The notes under the pieces were generated by a model. That model searched no databases. It saw nothing but the letters and a program-made list of their open reading frames with translations, and was not told the origin of the DNA. From Candidatus Poribacteria bacterium (GTDB lineage: Bacteria; Poribacteria; WGA-4E; WGA-3G), in assembly GCA_958295945.1 (NCBI GenBank), contig OY282386.1, positions 2,232,001 through 2,296,000 of the forward strand: 64,000 nucleotides of DNA. The letters run 5' to 3'. Shown here in pieces: positions 27,173 through 36,520 of the stretch (positions are counted from its first letter, which is position 1; each line of letters starts with the position of its first letter). Position numbers and translations under genes: made by a program.

Positions 27173-27259
27173 GGAATGCCTCAATGGCATTCATACCGTT
27201 GATTTGGCGCATTTGGCGTTGATTTGGGGGAACGCCTACAGGCGTTCATACCGTTGATT
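27173..27259. repeat. Two imperfect copies of a ~31-nt hairpin unit
   Basis: GGAATGCC-tcaat-GGCATTC (from 27173) and GGAACGCC-taca-GGCGTTC (from 27229) are each followed by ATACCGTTGATT. The stems differ by compensating changes, so the hairpin itself seems conserved. Confidence 0.6.
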
Positions 27260-27353
27260 ACTTGATTTCGCACTACAATGGATGGTAAGCAGTTAGTGCC
27301 TATAACTTTACATACCCCTTTGTGAAAACTGATTTGCTTAATACCTCTTAGAA

Positions 27354-28154
27354 TTAGAGTATTAATTTATTTATAGCATCTGCTACACCGTTTTCATCGT
27401 TTGATGTAGTGATATAGTCTGCACAAGCTAAAATTGGATCAACTGCATTCTCCATCGCAATGCCGAATCCCGCAGTCTTTAGCAAACTCTCGTCGTTGTA
27501 ACTATCACCGAAAGCAACCACAGTTTCAATCGGTATATCACACTGTTTTGCCAATGCTGTAAGTGCTCTCCCTTTGGTCACTTCTGGATTCATGAATTCT
27601 ATGTATTCTGGTTGTGTTTGTGTTACATAGAGTTTCTCTCCATATTTGGATTTATATCTTTCAAGGAGTGTTAACAGTTGTTCCGCAGGATGGATTATCA
27701 GAAGTTTAGTAGGAGATTTGTCAGACATCAAATTGAGGTCTTTTATAGGCGTTGCAGGGACACCAGTCCGAAATTCATACAAATCACTCCATTCGTTTTT
27801 TTCTGCTACATAAAGTTCGTCATGCCAACAAAAATTTAGATGTAAACTCTCTTCTATACAGTCATTTACAATCTCATTTGCATCTGCTGCTGATACAGGT
27901 GTATGGTGATATATTTCGTTTGTAATTGCATGTTTCACCATCCCACCGTTATAGGAAATAATAGGATTTTCTAACTCAATTTGTTCACTGATTGGTAAAA
28001 TGGACCTATGCATCCTACCAGAGACTAACACAACAAGGATACCTTCTGAATTTAGTGATTGTAATGCTTCACGGTTCTCATCAGAGAGTTGGTGGTGGCT
28101 ATTCAACAATGTTCCATCTAAATCAAAAGCTGCCATACAGCAAGGTATTTTCAT
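27354..28154 (-). CDS. HAD-superfamily Cof-type phosphatase
   Basis: A 266-residue IIB-cap HAD phosphatase of the Cof/YbiV type. Motif I is FDLDGTLLNS near residues 9-18, motif II VLVSGRM, Lys in TKGRALTAL, and motif IV FGDSYNDESLL. Such enzymes hydrolyse sugar phosphates or similar metabolites. The frame opens at 28232, but that part overlaps the upstream ATPase gene; ATG 28154 (MKIPCCMAAFDLDG) is the expected start. It is last in a minus-strand run with the UgpC-like ATPase, PhyH and a PEP-hydrolase-family protein. Confidence 0.85.
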   Translation of the reverse strand: MKIPCCMAAFDLDGTLLNSHHQLSDENREALQSLNSEGILVVLVSGRMHRSILPISEQIELENPIISYNGGMVKHAITNEIYHHTPVSAADANEIVNDCIEESLHLNFCWHDELYVAEKNEWSDLYEFRTGVPATPIKDLNLMSDKSPTKLLIIHPAEQLLTLLERYKSKYGEKLYVTQTQPEYIEFMNPEVTKGRALTALAKQCDIPIETVVAFGDSYNDESLLKTAGFGIAMENAVDPILACADYITTSNDENGVADAINKLIL

Positions 28155-28176
28155 AGTTTCTTTCTCAAGGGTGTCT

Positions 28177-29295
28177 TTACCAAATTGCTTGTTCTGTTTC
28201 TTGGTCAAATAGGTGTATGTGTGCAACATCAAAATCTAACCATATTCTATCATCAACAGCAACTTGGAATGAGGGGTGTGTTCTTACTCGGAGAAGGATA
28301 GGATCTTGTGTCTCCTGATTTGTTCCGAGTAGCATGTCAAGGATATTCACTGAACCGAGGTGTTCAATCAGATGTACATCAGCAGAAATACTGTTATCAG
28401 TTGATTCTTTGCTGGCGGTTATGTGTTCTGGGCGCACACCAAAAACATAACGATTGTCCTCATTTGATTTATTTAATCTCAACTGTTTATCTAACGAAAG
28501 AGTTATGCTCACATCAGTATGGCTCAATTGCAATGCAGTGGTGCCTTCCTGAGAGGTGACTTCGGCATCAAGTAAATTCATTGTCGGCATACCCATGAAT
28601 CCCGCAACGAATAGACTTTTTGGTTCATTGTAGACTTCATGAGGTGTTCCGATCTGTTGAAGGACCCCTTCATGTATTACTGCAATTCGGTCTGCAAGAG
28701 ACATTGCTTCAACTTGATCATGAGTGACAAATATCGTGGTAGCACCAATTTCATGCTGCAATCGTTTGATTTCAGCACGTGTGTCAATACGGAGTTTCGC
28801 ATCTAAGTTTGCCATCGGTTCATCAAGAAGATAGACTTTAGGTTGACGCACCATTGCACGACCAAGCGCAACCCGTTGCATCTCGCCTCCGCTCAACACA
28901 CTCGGTTTACGATTCAATATGTCAGTAATCTGAAGAATTCCAGCGACCTTTTCTACCTGCGTATCTATCTCAGATTTTGAAACCTTCACTGCTTTAAGCG
29001 GAAATGCAATATTATCATATACGCTTAAATGTGGGTATAGTGCATAGAACTGAAAAACAAAAGCAATATCTCTGTCCGAAGGTGATAGATCATTAACGCG
29101 ATTGCCATCAATAAGAATATCACCTTCATTGGGATGCTCTAAACCCGCAATTAATCTCAGTGTTGTTGTTTTTCCGCACCCCGATGGACCTAAAAAGACA
29201 ACAAATTCTTGGTCTTCAACCTGCAGGTTAAAATCTTTGACTGCGATGACTTCCCCGAAACGCTTTTCAATGTTCTCTAATCTGATTTGTGCCAT
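28177..29295 (-). CDS. ugpC: UgpC/MalK-type ABC transporter ATP-binding protein
   Basis: The 372-residue ATPase has Walker A GPSGCGKTT, signature LSGGEMQRVALGRAM, Walker B VYLLDEP and the H-loop TIFVTHDQVEA. Its C-terminal ~130 residues form the TOBE/OB regulatory domain typical of sugar importers (FGVRPEHI). Such single ATPases often serve several CUT1 sugar transporters. No permease or binding protein is nearby, so it may energise importers encoded elsewhere. HAD and PhyH genes flank it in the same orientation at about 20-base gaps. Confidence 0.87.
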   Translation of the reverse strand: MAQIRLENIEKRFGEVIAVKDFNLQVEDQEFVVFLGPSGCGKTTTLRLIAGLEHPNEGDILIDGNRVNDLSPSDRDIAFVFQFYALYPHLSVYDNIAFPLKAVKVSKSEIDTQVEKVAGILQITDILNRKPSVLSGGEMQRVALGRAMVRQPKVYLLDEPMANLDAKLRIDTRAEIKRLQHEIGATTIFVTHDQVEAMSLADRIAVIHEGVLQQIGTPHEVYNEPKSLFVAGFMGMPTMNLLDAEVTSQEGTTALQLSHTDVSITLSLDKQLRLNKSNEDNRYVFGVRPEHITASKESTDNSISADVHLIEHLGSVNILDMLLGTNQETQDPILLRVRTHPSFQVAVDDRIWLDFDVAHIHLFDQETEQAIW

Positions 29296-29315
29296 TTGCT
29301 TAATTCCGTGAGGTG

Positions 29316-30116
29316 TTACGGACTATGGTCTGTGTTGATAGGTGACTCATCTTTTTCCATGAACCGTTCAATTGTGTTGCGTGTGGCAGGACTGGTGCGA
29401 AAATCAGCGATCCAAGGTTCACGGAAATACGCCTGCTTTTCCTTTGATAGACCATTAAGCACTTCAGGTGGAATACGCAGCCGATGCCAATGCGTAGCAA
29501 GATGGGCATAAGCATTGAGTATTGCTATACGAGGGGTTTCACGTTGCCAAATTGGACCTGCATGACAAAGGTTTTCAGTAAAGAATATAGCACTACCAGC
29601 AGGACACTCATAAGTCATTAAATATGGACTACGTTTGTCCTCCTCTAATGACATATGATCTGGGTGCATTGGAAAGTTTGATTTATGACTACCCACAATG
29701 AAATGCGTCGCTCCATCGTTCTTGGATATATCAGTCAATTCAAAAACCACCCGTACCATACCAGCATGGATCCTACCATTATTGACACGATACCCGAATA
29801 TTGGATCACCTTGGCGTGGCCCTCCACCGTGAAGACCACCATGTTCCTGTCCTTTCCGACGTATTACAAAAAACGTACTTTCCATACGGATATCCGGTCC
29901 GATGATTTCGTGTAAAACATCAACGACTTTAGGATGATCTATAAGAACACTTGATGGACCACCAGGTACTGCCCGGTGTTCAGGAGGGAGGGATTCTGGA
30001 TTGTTTCGTATTCGTTTTAATTGATCAACAATGTCGTTCACTTCATCCTTACTAATAATCGCAGGACGCACGAGAAAACCAGTTAGGTCAAACCTAAATT
30101 TTTCTTCATCAGTCAT
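29316..30116 (-). CDS. PhyH family protein with HxG in place of HxD
   Basis: The 266-residue PhyH-fold protein has the distal His185 and Arg196 (CHAGPIW...PRIA) and the GSHKSNF strand. At the first iron site it reads His96-Gly97-Gly98 (GGLHGGG), where hydroxylases have HxD. Loss of the carboxylate leaves an open coordination position, as in Fe/2OG halogenases (HxA/HxG). It could equally be a divergent oxygenase using another acid. It sits between the UgpC-like ATPase and the PEP-hydrolase-family gene in one minus-strand run. Confidence 0.82.
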   Translation of the reverse strand: MTDEEKFRFDLTGFLVRPAIISKDEVNDIVDQLKRIRNNPESLPPEHRAVPGGPSSVLIDHPKVVDVLHEIIGPDIRMESTFFVIRRKGQEHGGLHGGGPRQGDPIFGYRVNNGRIHAGMVRVVFELTDISKNDGATHFIVGSHKSNFPMHPDHMSLEEDKRSPYLMTYECPAGSAIFFTENLCHAGPIWQRETPRIAILNAYAHLATHWHRLRIPPEVLNGLSKEKQAYFREPWIADFRTSPATRNTIERFMEKDESPINTDHSP

Positions 30117-30149
30117 AGTTTAACTCCAGTTCAAAGAAAAATGAATAAT

Positions 30150-30977
30150 CTATAATCGTATCTTCTTGAATGCTTCAATCTGTGCTGTGATTGCACGTTC
30201 AGTTGGTAGCCGTTCCGCACTTGACGCACCATAGAATCCAACAACACCCTTGGTGTTTTCCAAGATATATGTGGCGTCTTCAGGTTCAGCAATCGGACCC
30301 CCATGGCATATCACCAATATATCGGGATTCACTCCTTTTGCAGCGTCATGAATAGCTTGAACACGTTTTGCTGCATCTTCAAGTGTAAATGCAGTTTTCG
30401 CACCAATTGAACCTTTAGTCGTGAGACCCATGTGTGCAACAAGAATATCTGCACCTGCATCAGCCATCTGTTCTGCTTCAGACTCGTTGAATGCATACGG
30501 TGTCGTCAGTAGATTCATTTGGTGTGCAGTGCGTATCATCTCAACTTCCGGACCGTAACCCATATCAGTTTCCTCAAGTAGTTGACGGAACGTTCCATCA
30601 ATTAATCCTACCGTTGGGAAGTTCTGCACACCACTAAAACCAACAGCATCAATTTGCGTTAAGAATATATCCATCAATCGGAATGGATCCGTACCACAGA
30701 CACCAGCAAGAACGGGAGTATTTTTGACTACAGGAAGAACTTCACTTGCCATCTCAATGACAATTTGGTTCGCATCTCCATAAGGCATCATCCCTGCAAG
30801 TGATCCTCTACCAGCCATACGGAATCTACCTGAGTTGTAGATGATTATTAAGTCTATGCCTCCCGCTTCTTCACATTTTGCTGAGATTCCTGTGCCTGCC
30901 CCAGCCCCAATGATTGGTTTTCCAGCATCAATGTTGGTGCGTAATTGGTTTAAAATATTTTCACGTTTGAACTTCAT
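30150..30977 (-). CDS. Phosphoenolpyruvate hydrolase family TIM-barrel protein
   Basis: The 275-residue protein matches the PEP_hydrolase family (once called TIM-barrel signal-transduction proteins). Clear landmarks are [43 protein letters not shown] and [13 protein letters not shown]. It usually pairs with a Tm-1-like (UPF0261) ATP-binding protein, which is not present here. The function is not settled; it resembles isocitrate lyase/PEP mutase-type barrels. It is the first gene of the run to the HAD phosphatase. Confidence 0.8.
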   Translation of the reverse strand: MKFKRENILNQLRTNIDAGKPIIGAGAGTGISAKCEEAGGIDLIIIYNSGRFRMAGRGSLAGMMPYGDANQIVIEMASEVLPVVKNTPVLAGVCGTDPFRLMDIFLTQIDAVGFSGVQNFPTVGLIDGTFRQLLEETDMGYGPEVEMIRTAHQMNLLTTPYAFNESEAEQMADAGADILVAHMGLTTKGSIGAKTAFTLEDAAKRVQAIHDAAKGVNPDILVICHGGPIAEPEDATYILENTKGVVGFYGASSAERLPTERAITAQIEAFKKIRL

Positions 30978-31020
30978 TAAATGTATCCTTACATTCTGTA
31001 TTATTACAGTGACTTAACTA

Positions 31021-31147
31021 TGCCCGATCATTGTTTATGGTGAAGCATAGAATTATATCTACACTTTCTAACAACGGTAGGCGAGGTTTCCTAACCTCGC
31101 CTCAGCAATGTGTAGAATTAAGTCAATAATTTACCATAAATCGGGCA
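31021..31147. repeat. Composite intergenic repeat (MITE-like)
   Basis: The core AGGCGAGGTT-tcct-AACCTCGCCT (31079-31102) is a perfect 10-bp hairpin. It lies between outer inverted segments: TGCCCGATCA and TTTATGGTGAA on the left, TTTACCATAAATCGGGCA on the right. The left flank and core recur in reverse orientation at about 36722-36800. Confidence 0.6.
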
Positions 31148-31182
31148 GAGAAGGTTGTTTATGCGGAAAATGAATTATTCGG

Positions 31183-31971
31183 TTATTTCTTCAAATTTCC
31201 CCATGTTGTTGTAACTTTGCCCTTTGCAGAAACATCAAGCGTATCTTTCACGACTCTTTGTATTTCAGCCGCAGAAAGGGCATAGTTTGCTAACATTAGT
31301 TCATCCATTATTCCAACAAAAAATCGCGGACAACATGCATTGTTTTCCCCACCAAAGCGCAATACCTTATCAGGTGAACTTCTTCCCGCGCCTTTTTGAG
31401 GAATGACCTTACCATCGTGTTCTCCGTTTATATAGAAGCGCGCTTCATTTCCATCCCATGCAATTGCAACATGAGTCCACGCTTTTACCGTTAATTTGCC
31501 GTCAGAAATATGATAACCTGGATTATCGGTATCATAGAAATAATATGCAAGCTGACCTGCACCAGGTTCAATTTGTAAATAATAAGTGTTTTTATAAAAG
31601 ATGGTATTCTTGTTCTCTTGCGGACCGACTGGAAATTCTTCAATATATACCCATGCCATCATTGTAATCGCCTTGTCTATATCTATTTCATTAGAATGTT
31701 CAACCTCAATATATTCGGCATCCCCAGCTGTGCCATCCATTTGTACAGCTTTACCGAGAATTCCATCAGTCCAATCAATATCACCATTTAATTCTCCAAC
31801 TAAACCCGCAGTTGCATCTTTAGTTTGATTTCCAGCACCTTCGTCAAAATGCCAAACATATATCTTTTTACCAAGTTGATCAACGTTACCTTTCCCACCA
31901 GCTGCATAGACAACTGGACAGAAAAACAGGATGAGAATAGTGCCGAGGGTTAAAATTCTTTGAATTTTCAT
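31183..31971 (-). CDS. Secreted LamG (concanavalin A-like) domain protein
   Basis: A 262-residue exported protein from ATG 31971, with GGAGGA six bases upstream. The signal peptide runs MKIQRILTLG to CPVVYAAGG. Residues ~30-240 form a laminin-G/pentraxin-like jelly roll: VWHFDEGAGNQTKDAT, ITMMAWVYIEE, WTHVAIAWDGNEARFYINGE, IGIMDELMLANYALSAAEI. Such folds bind glycans or mediate adhesion. The C-terminus VTTTWGNLKK nearly repeats that of the next gene. It is probably co-expressed with that gene. Confidence 0.82.
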   Translation of the reverse strand: MKIQRILTLGTILILFFCPVVYAAGGKGNVDQLGKKIYVWHFDEGAGNQTKDATAGLVGELNGDIDWTDGILGKAVQMDGTAGDAEYIEVEHSNEIDIDKAITMMAWVYIEEFPVGPQENKNTIFYKNTYYLQIEPGAGQLAYYFYDTDNPGYHISDGKLTVKAWTHVAIAWDGNEARFYINGEHDGKVIPQKGAGRSSPDKVLRFGGENNACCPRFFVGIMDELMLANYALSAAEIQRVVKDTLDVSAKGKVTTTWGNLKK

Positions 31972-32057
31972 TGCAATTCCTCCTGCAGATATTTTTTGAT
32001 TCTTTAAAGACATTTAGAGACGATAGTAGACACATTAGTTGTAGAACTAAGCGTTAA

Positions 32058-32828
32058 TTATCTTTTCAAATTTGCCCATGTTGTTGCTAATTTTTCTCTC
32101 GGTGACACATCAAAAAATACACCGTTGTTCATATCACTTCTTATTTCAGCTTCTGTAAGGGCACGACTGTAAATCGCTACCTCATCAACAAGACATACCG
32201 TACCAGCAAGATTAGTTTGCGATTTTCCAATGCGGAAAACGATATCAACACTGAAAATCTCATTACCGGGTGGTTTCCATTCAACATCTAACTCACCATC
32301 AATATATTGGCGGATCATATTTCCATCAAAGGTAGAAGAAACGTGATGCCATTCCTTTAGCTCAGGTTTGATAGTCTGTTTATCACGAGAACCTTGCCAA
32401 CCACCACCGACATTCATCCACGTTTCAATTTGCGGTGAACCTGTAGGATTAGAACTCCATTGGAGACAATATCCTCCTGTATTGTTAGCTGTTCTGCGAC
32501 CCATTAGGTTAGAATCTCCTTGATCCTGTTCAGGGAGAAACCACGCTTGTATCGTGATTTCATCTGTGATATCAAGTTCAGGAACGGATTCTATTTCTAC
32601 GTACTTCTCAGTATCAGTGAGATGTACACAACCACCAATCTTTCCATCTTCAGACCAAGTTGCCCCATGTAACACTGCTTCTAGATCATTTCCACTTGCA
32701 TCCATCGCTGTGTCACCATTTCCCTCATCAAAAGGAAGATACAACATCAAGTCTTTATCATCGTTTATTGCCCAAACATACGGACTCATGATTAGGACAA
32801 TCAGTATTAAAACAATAGAACTCTTCAT
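32058..32828 (-). CDS. Secreted LamG domain protein (paralog)
   Basis: 256 residues from ATG 32828, where AAGGAG is spaced by six bases; the open frame continues to 33200 but overlaps the TPP enzyme and lacks sense there. The signal peptide is MKSSIVLILIVLIMSPYVWA. The LamG domain (LYLPFDEGNGDTAMDASG, ITIQAWFLPE, WHHVSSTFDGNMIRQYIDGE, VDEVAIYSRALTEAEI) matches its neighbour in layout. The C-terminus LATTWANLKR matches VTTTWGNLKK of the neighbour. A carbohydrate-binding or surface role is inferred. Confidence 0.8.
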   Translation of the reverse strand: MKSSIVLILIVLIMSPYVWAINDDKDLMLYLPFDEGNGDTAMDASGNDLEAVLHGATWSEDGKIGGCVHLTDTEKYVEIESVPELDITDEITIQAWFLPEQDQGDSNLMGRRTANNTGGYCLQWSSNPTGSPQIETWMNVGGGWQGSRDKQTIKPELKEWHHVSSTFDGNMIRQYIDGELDVEWKPPGNEIFSVDIVFRIGKSQTNLAGTVCLVDEVAIYSRALTEAEIRSDMNNGVFFDVSPREKLATTWANLKR

Positions 32829-32868
32829 TTCTAACTCCTTTAAAGCCCTTAATAACTTTATAGTTGTC

Positions 32869-34503
32869 TTAAAACTTTGAAATCTCAATCTCTTTTGCCG
32901 TGATAAACTCAAGCAATGCAGGAACTCCTTCCTGCGTTTTTTGAATTCCACGTTGAATTGCTGGAATAATTTGGTCAGGTGTTTCAACCCGTTCACCGTA
33001 TCCACCGAATGCTTTTGCCATATCTGCATAATGTCCAGATATATCAGTGCTACGGTATTTCTCAGTGGATACTTGCATAATTGGTATCTCAATAGCCATA
33101 GAAAAATTGTTGAAAAGGACAGAGAGTATCGGAATTCTTTCACGGACTGCAGTCTCAAAGTCCATTCCTGTGAATCCGATTGCTGCATCTCCCCACACAT
33201 TCACACAGAGAGCATCCGGTTTTGCAAGTTTTGCACCCATTGCCAGTCCAAGACCATATCCAAGTTGAGTTGTTTTACCCCATCCGATATATGATAACGG
33301 TGCTTCACATTGCCAGAAAGGGGAGAGTTGATCACGAGGACTCCCCGCATCATGTGTAATTATCGTATTCTTAACATCAACAGTATGTAACAGATCCCAA
33401 ATTACACGATAAGGTGTCATTGGTACTTCGTCTGATGTGAGTTTTGGCATCCATTGTTGAAGCCATTCTGCTTTAATAGTACTAATTTCGTTTGTTACTT
33501 CTTCGGTTTTACTTTCGGATGCACCATTGGATCCGTCCCTAACTGCCTCAACCAATCCCTCTAAGATCAATCCTGCATCACCAACAAGAGCAGATTCTAC
33601 TGGTACATCTTTATTGATGTCTGCTGGATCTAATGTCGCATGGATAACACGCTTTCCATCTGGAATTGTAACACCGAAATGTGTTCTACTAAAACTACAA
33701 CCAATACCGAACAGCAGATCACTCTTTTGAAGAAAATCGTGAACAGGTTTTGGAATAGAACGACCACCAGAACCGAGTGCTAACGGATGATTTTCAGGAA
33801 ATGCACTCTTACCACCCAAACTGGTTGTCACAGGTGCAGCGAGAAGTTCAGCGAGTTCTCTTAATTTGTCCCATGCTTGTGCATAGTGGACACCTTGTCC
33901 GGCATAGATTACTGGACACTCAGCATTCAACAACGCTTCTGCAACAGAATCAATTTCTGCACTGCTTGGACCGTATCGTACTATTGGAACAGGTGTCGGA
34001 TCAAAAGGTTCGGGTATCTCCTGCATCATGAGATCAGCCGGTATTTCTACAAGTGCTGGTCTCGGTCTACCGTTTCGCACTTGCGTGAATGCGCGCCGCA
34101 TCACTTCTGGCAATGCTTCTGGAATCGTAAGTTGTTCACATGACTTTGTCACATGTTTATAGTTCAAGGCAGAACTGAAGTTAGGTTGAATCTGTGATAA
34201 TGTCCTTGCATATCCCATCGGTAGAACAACTATCGGCGCGGAATCTCCATAGGCTTGTGCTACACCACCGAACGCATTTTCTGAACCAGGACCACTCTGC
34301 ATACAGAATACACCTATCTTTTGTCCTGATGTCATGCGACTCAAAGCATCTGCCATATGTAATCCTATGCGTTCCTGACGAACTATTATAGGACGAATAT
34401 CAAGCTTGGCAGCTGCTTCAATAATATGGTTAACCGGATATGCGAATAGATATTCTACACCCTCAGTCTTTAGGACTTTGGCAATCGCATCAACAACTTT
34501 CAT
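32869..34503 (-). CDS. Thiamine pyrophosphate enzyme, acetolactate-synthase-like
   Basis: The 544-residue protein has the three-domain TPP fold. The N-terminal Pyr domain has the catalytic Glu in RQERIGLHMADALSR, and SGPGSENAFGG follows. A central Rossmann-like domain is followed by the PP domain with the TPP/Mg motif GDAAIGFTGMDFETAV ending in LFNN. It resembles acetolactate synthase, oxalyl-CoA decarboxylase and glyoxylate carboligase, and the reaction cannot be assigned. No small regulatory subunit is adjacent. Two HQD-type PhyH genes lie directly upstream on the same strand, hinting at a joint 2-oxo or 2-hydroxy acid pathway. Confidence 0.85.
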   Translation of the reverse strand: MKVVDAIAKVLKTEGVEYLFAYPVNHIIEAAAKLDIRPIIVRQERIGLHMADALSRMTSGQKIGVFCMQSGPGSENAFGGVAQAYGDSAPIVVLPMGYARTLSQIQPNFSSALNYKHVTKSCEQLTIPEALPEVMRRAFTQVRNGRPRPALVEIPADLMMQEIPEPFDPTPVPIVRYGPSSAEIDSVAEALLNAECPVIYAGQGVHYAQAWDKLRELAELLAAPVTTSLGGKSAFPENHPLALGSGGRSIPKPVHDFLQKSDLLFGIGCSFSRTHFGVTIPDGKRVIHATLDPADINKDVPVESALVGDAGLILEGLVEAVRDGSNGASESKTEEVTNEISTIKAEWLQQWMPKLTSDEVPMTPYRVIWDLLHTVDVKNTIITHDAGSPRDQLSPFWQCEAPLSYIGWGKTTQLGYGLGLAMGAKLAKPDALCVNVWGDAAIGFTGMDFETAVRERIPILSVLFNNFSMAIEIPIMQVSTEKYRSTDISGHYADMAKAFGGYGERVETPDQIIPAIQRGIQKTQEGVPALLEFITAKEIEISKF

Positions 34504-34530
34504 ATATTTCTCCTAAAGTGTTTGCTTACC

Positions 34531-35337
34531 TTATGGGTTGGTTGGATTTCCTGCGTCCATAACAAGGGGAAAATGGTCTCCTGATAGTTTTTCTCCATCA
34601 TTGACAGGCACAAACCTTTTCATAACATGATTGCCGCTTTCATCGTATAATGTGTCACCTGTCATATAGTGAACGGCAATAGCACGTCTCGGTTCACCAC
34701 TGCTGTTGTCGTGGGAACCGTGCCATGTCAACGAATGATGGTAATGCACATATCCCTTGGGGACCGGACAAAGCTCAACTTCCAATTCGTATTCTTCAAA
34801 TTTGTCAGGCATAGAATGAATATCTTTGACAGCATGTAAAAACGGAATCTGGTTACCCCAATGACATGAACCTGGAACCATACGCATACACCCATTGCTT
34901 TCATCAACATCATCCAACGCGACCCACGCAGTTACTTGGCTGGTCTTCGGTGTAAGAATTGGCCAGTAAGGAGAGTCCTGATGCCACATATTTACACCAC
35001 CAATTTCTGCTGGTTTATATTGTATTTGGTCATGCCAGACGCGCACTTCTGTAGCATCGGTAAGCTGCCCAATTTCTTCAACGATAATGGGATTATGGAT
35101 GAGTTTTTGATATGCTGGACTTGCTTCCCAAATATTGACTATTTGCCAGACAGGAGTTTCCTCCCTACCACCGAGGTTTGCAATATGAACAGGTTGAGGG
35201 ATATCCTCTTTTTGGTAGTCATCAATCACACGCGCCAATTCTAAGCGCAATTCCTCAACCTCTTCATCATTTATGACATGACTGCCAAGGAGAAACCCCT
35301 TCTCAAGAAAAGAGTCAACTTGGGTTTGATTTAACAT
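34531..35337 (-). CDS. PhyH family oxygenase (tandem copy A)
   Basis: A 268-residue protein from ATG 35337 (GGGAG seven bases upstream; the longer frame from 35370 lacks a site). The iron motif His119-x-Asp121 (WHQDSP) and a distal His in LTWHGSHDN with RRAIAVHYM are intact. It is closely similar over its whole length to the next gene upstream, so the two arose by tandem duplication. EIGGVNMWHQD and GCMRMVPGS are shared blocks. The substrate is unknown. Confidence 0.87.
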   Translation of the reverse strand: MLNQTQVDSFLEKGFLLGSHVINDEEVEELRLELARVIDDYQKEDIPQPVHIANLGGREETPVWQIVNIWEASPAYQKLIHNPIIVEEIGQLTDATEVRVWHDQIQYKPAEIGGVNMWHQDSPYWPILTPKTSQVTAWVALDDVDESNGCMRMVPGSCHWGNQIPFLHAVKDIHSMPDKFEEYELEVELCPVPKGYVHYHHSLTWHGSHDNSSGEPRRAIAVHYMTGDTLYDESGNHVMKRFVPVNDGEKLSGDHFPLVMDAGNPTNP

Positions 35338-35388
35338 GTTGGTCTCCCAAAACTGATAGTTTATATACAAAATTATTGTTAACTGATA

Positions 35389-36201
35389 TTAATTTTTTTG
35401 TTCTGTCGGTACACCAGATTCCATCACAAGCGGAAAATGATCTCCTGCCAATACATCTCCATCATTGACCGTAACAAAAGGTTTCATGAGATGATTTCCT
35501 TCTTCATGATATATGGTTTCATTTGTCATATAATGAACTGCTATAGCGCGTCTCGGTCCACCACTCGTGTTATCATGCGACCCGTGCCAGGTCAGTGAAT
35601 GATGGAAATGAACATGACCTTTTGGTACGGGGCAAAGTTCAACTGACAAATCGTTATCTTCAAACTTGTCATGCATGTTATGAATGTCTCCGACAGAACC
35701 CAAAAACTTCATTTGCGGTCCCCATTTGTATGACCCTGGTACCATACGCATACATCCATTGCTTTCATCAATATCGTCTAATGCGACCCATGCTGTTACC
35801 TGGCTTGTTTTCGGCATGAGTATTCCCCACAGTGGTGAATCCTGATGCCACCCATTTTTACCTCCGATCTCTGGAGGTTTGTATTGTATCTGGTCGTGCC
35901 AAACACGTAGTTCTGTTGCAGAAGTAAGCTGCCCGATTTCCTCAACAATGGTGGGATTATAAATCAGTCTGTGGTAGGCAGAACTTGCCTCCCACATATT
36001 AACGATTTGCATGACGGGATTTTTTACCTGTCTACCAAGGTTCGTAATACGTACGGGTTGTTTGACATCAGGTTCTTCATAGTCATCAATAACGCGCGCT
36101 AACTCTTCACGCAATTCTTCAACTTGTTCATCAGAGAGGACACGGTTCCCGAGAAGAAAGCCTTTTTCAAGAAAAGTATCCACCTGTGTTTGGGTAAGCA
36201 T
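35389..36201 (-). CDS. PhyH family oxygenase (tandem copy B)
   Basis: A 270-residue paralog of copy A with the same triad: His119-x-Asp121 in WHQDSPLW and the distal His in LTWHGSHDN. The main differences are in the loop after the first strand (GRQVKNPVM against GGREETPVW) and in the C-terminal tail. Retention of two intact copies next to a TPP enzyme suggests selection for related but distinct substrates. Confidence 0.88.
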   Translation of the reverse strand: MLTQTQVDTFLEKGFLLGNRVLSDEQVEELREELARVIDDYEEPDVKQPVRITNLGRQVKNPVMQIVNMWEASSAYHRLIYNPTIVEEIGQLTSATELRVWHDQIQYKPPEIGGKNGWHQDSPLWGILMPKTSQVTAWVALDDIDESNGCMRMVPGSYKWGPQMKFLGSVGDIHNMHDKFEDNDLSVELCPVPKGHVHFHHSLTWHGSHDNTSGGPRRAIAVHYMTNETIYHEEGNHLMKPFVTVNDGDVLAGDHFPLVMESGVPTEQKN

Positions 36202-36337
36202 ATATCTCTCCTAAAGGTATTATCTATTGGCATTATAGCAATTAAGATTTTTTCTGTCAAATTTGTAAATTCATTGCAGGATCATTTAGTCTTAATAAAT
36301 TATCAACATTAGGAGTAACTGAAAGTTATACCCAAAC

Positions 36338-36452
36338 CGGTAGGTGTGGTTTCCTAACCGCTCTGAAACCTGTGAGAAGAGCTATTATGAAAGGTGTCTG
36401 ATACAAATCCAGCAGAATACGCGTTTGGTATTCTGCATTGGTAAGGAAACCG
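36338..36452. repeat. Paired copies of the GGTTTCC-type intergenic repeat
   Basis: Near 36338 the sequence reads GGTAGGTGTGGTTTCCTAACC. Near 36437 the reverse-complement form (TTGGTAAGGAAACCGCACCA) follows. The pair frames about 75 nt. It belongs to the family also seen at 31079 and 36722. Confidence 0.5.
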
Positions 36453-36520
36453 CACCATAGGCGTCAATTTAAGGATATATTTACCTGTGAAGGATTTTGG
36501 ATGTCCATTTTTATCATACA

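Noticed and set aside
27016-27257. Two short plus-strand frames after minE
   Set aside because: They lie entirely in palindromic repeats and have no ribosome site or family likeness.
32829-33200. N-terminal extension of the second LamG gene
   Set aside because: The extra codons overlap the TPP enzyme gene, have no recognisable sequence, and the signal peptide with AAGGAG at 32828 is a clear start.
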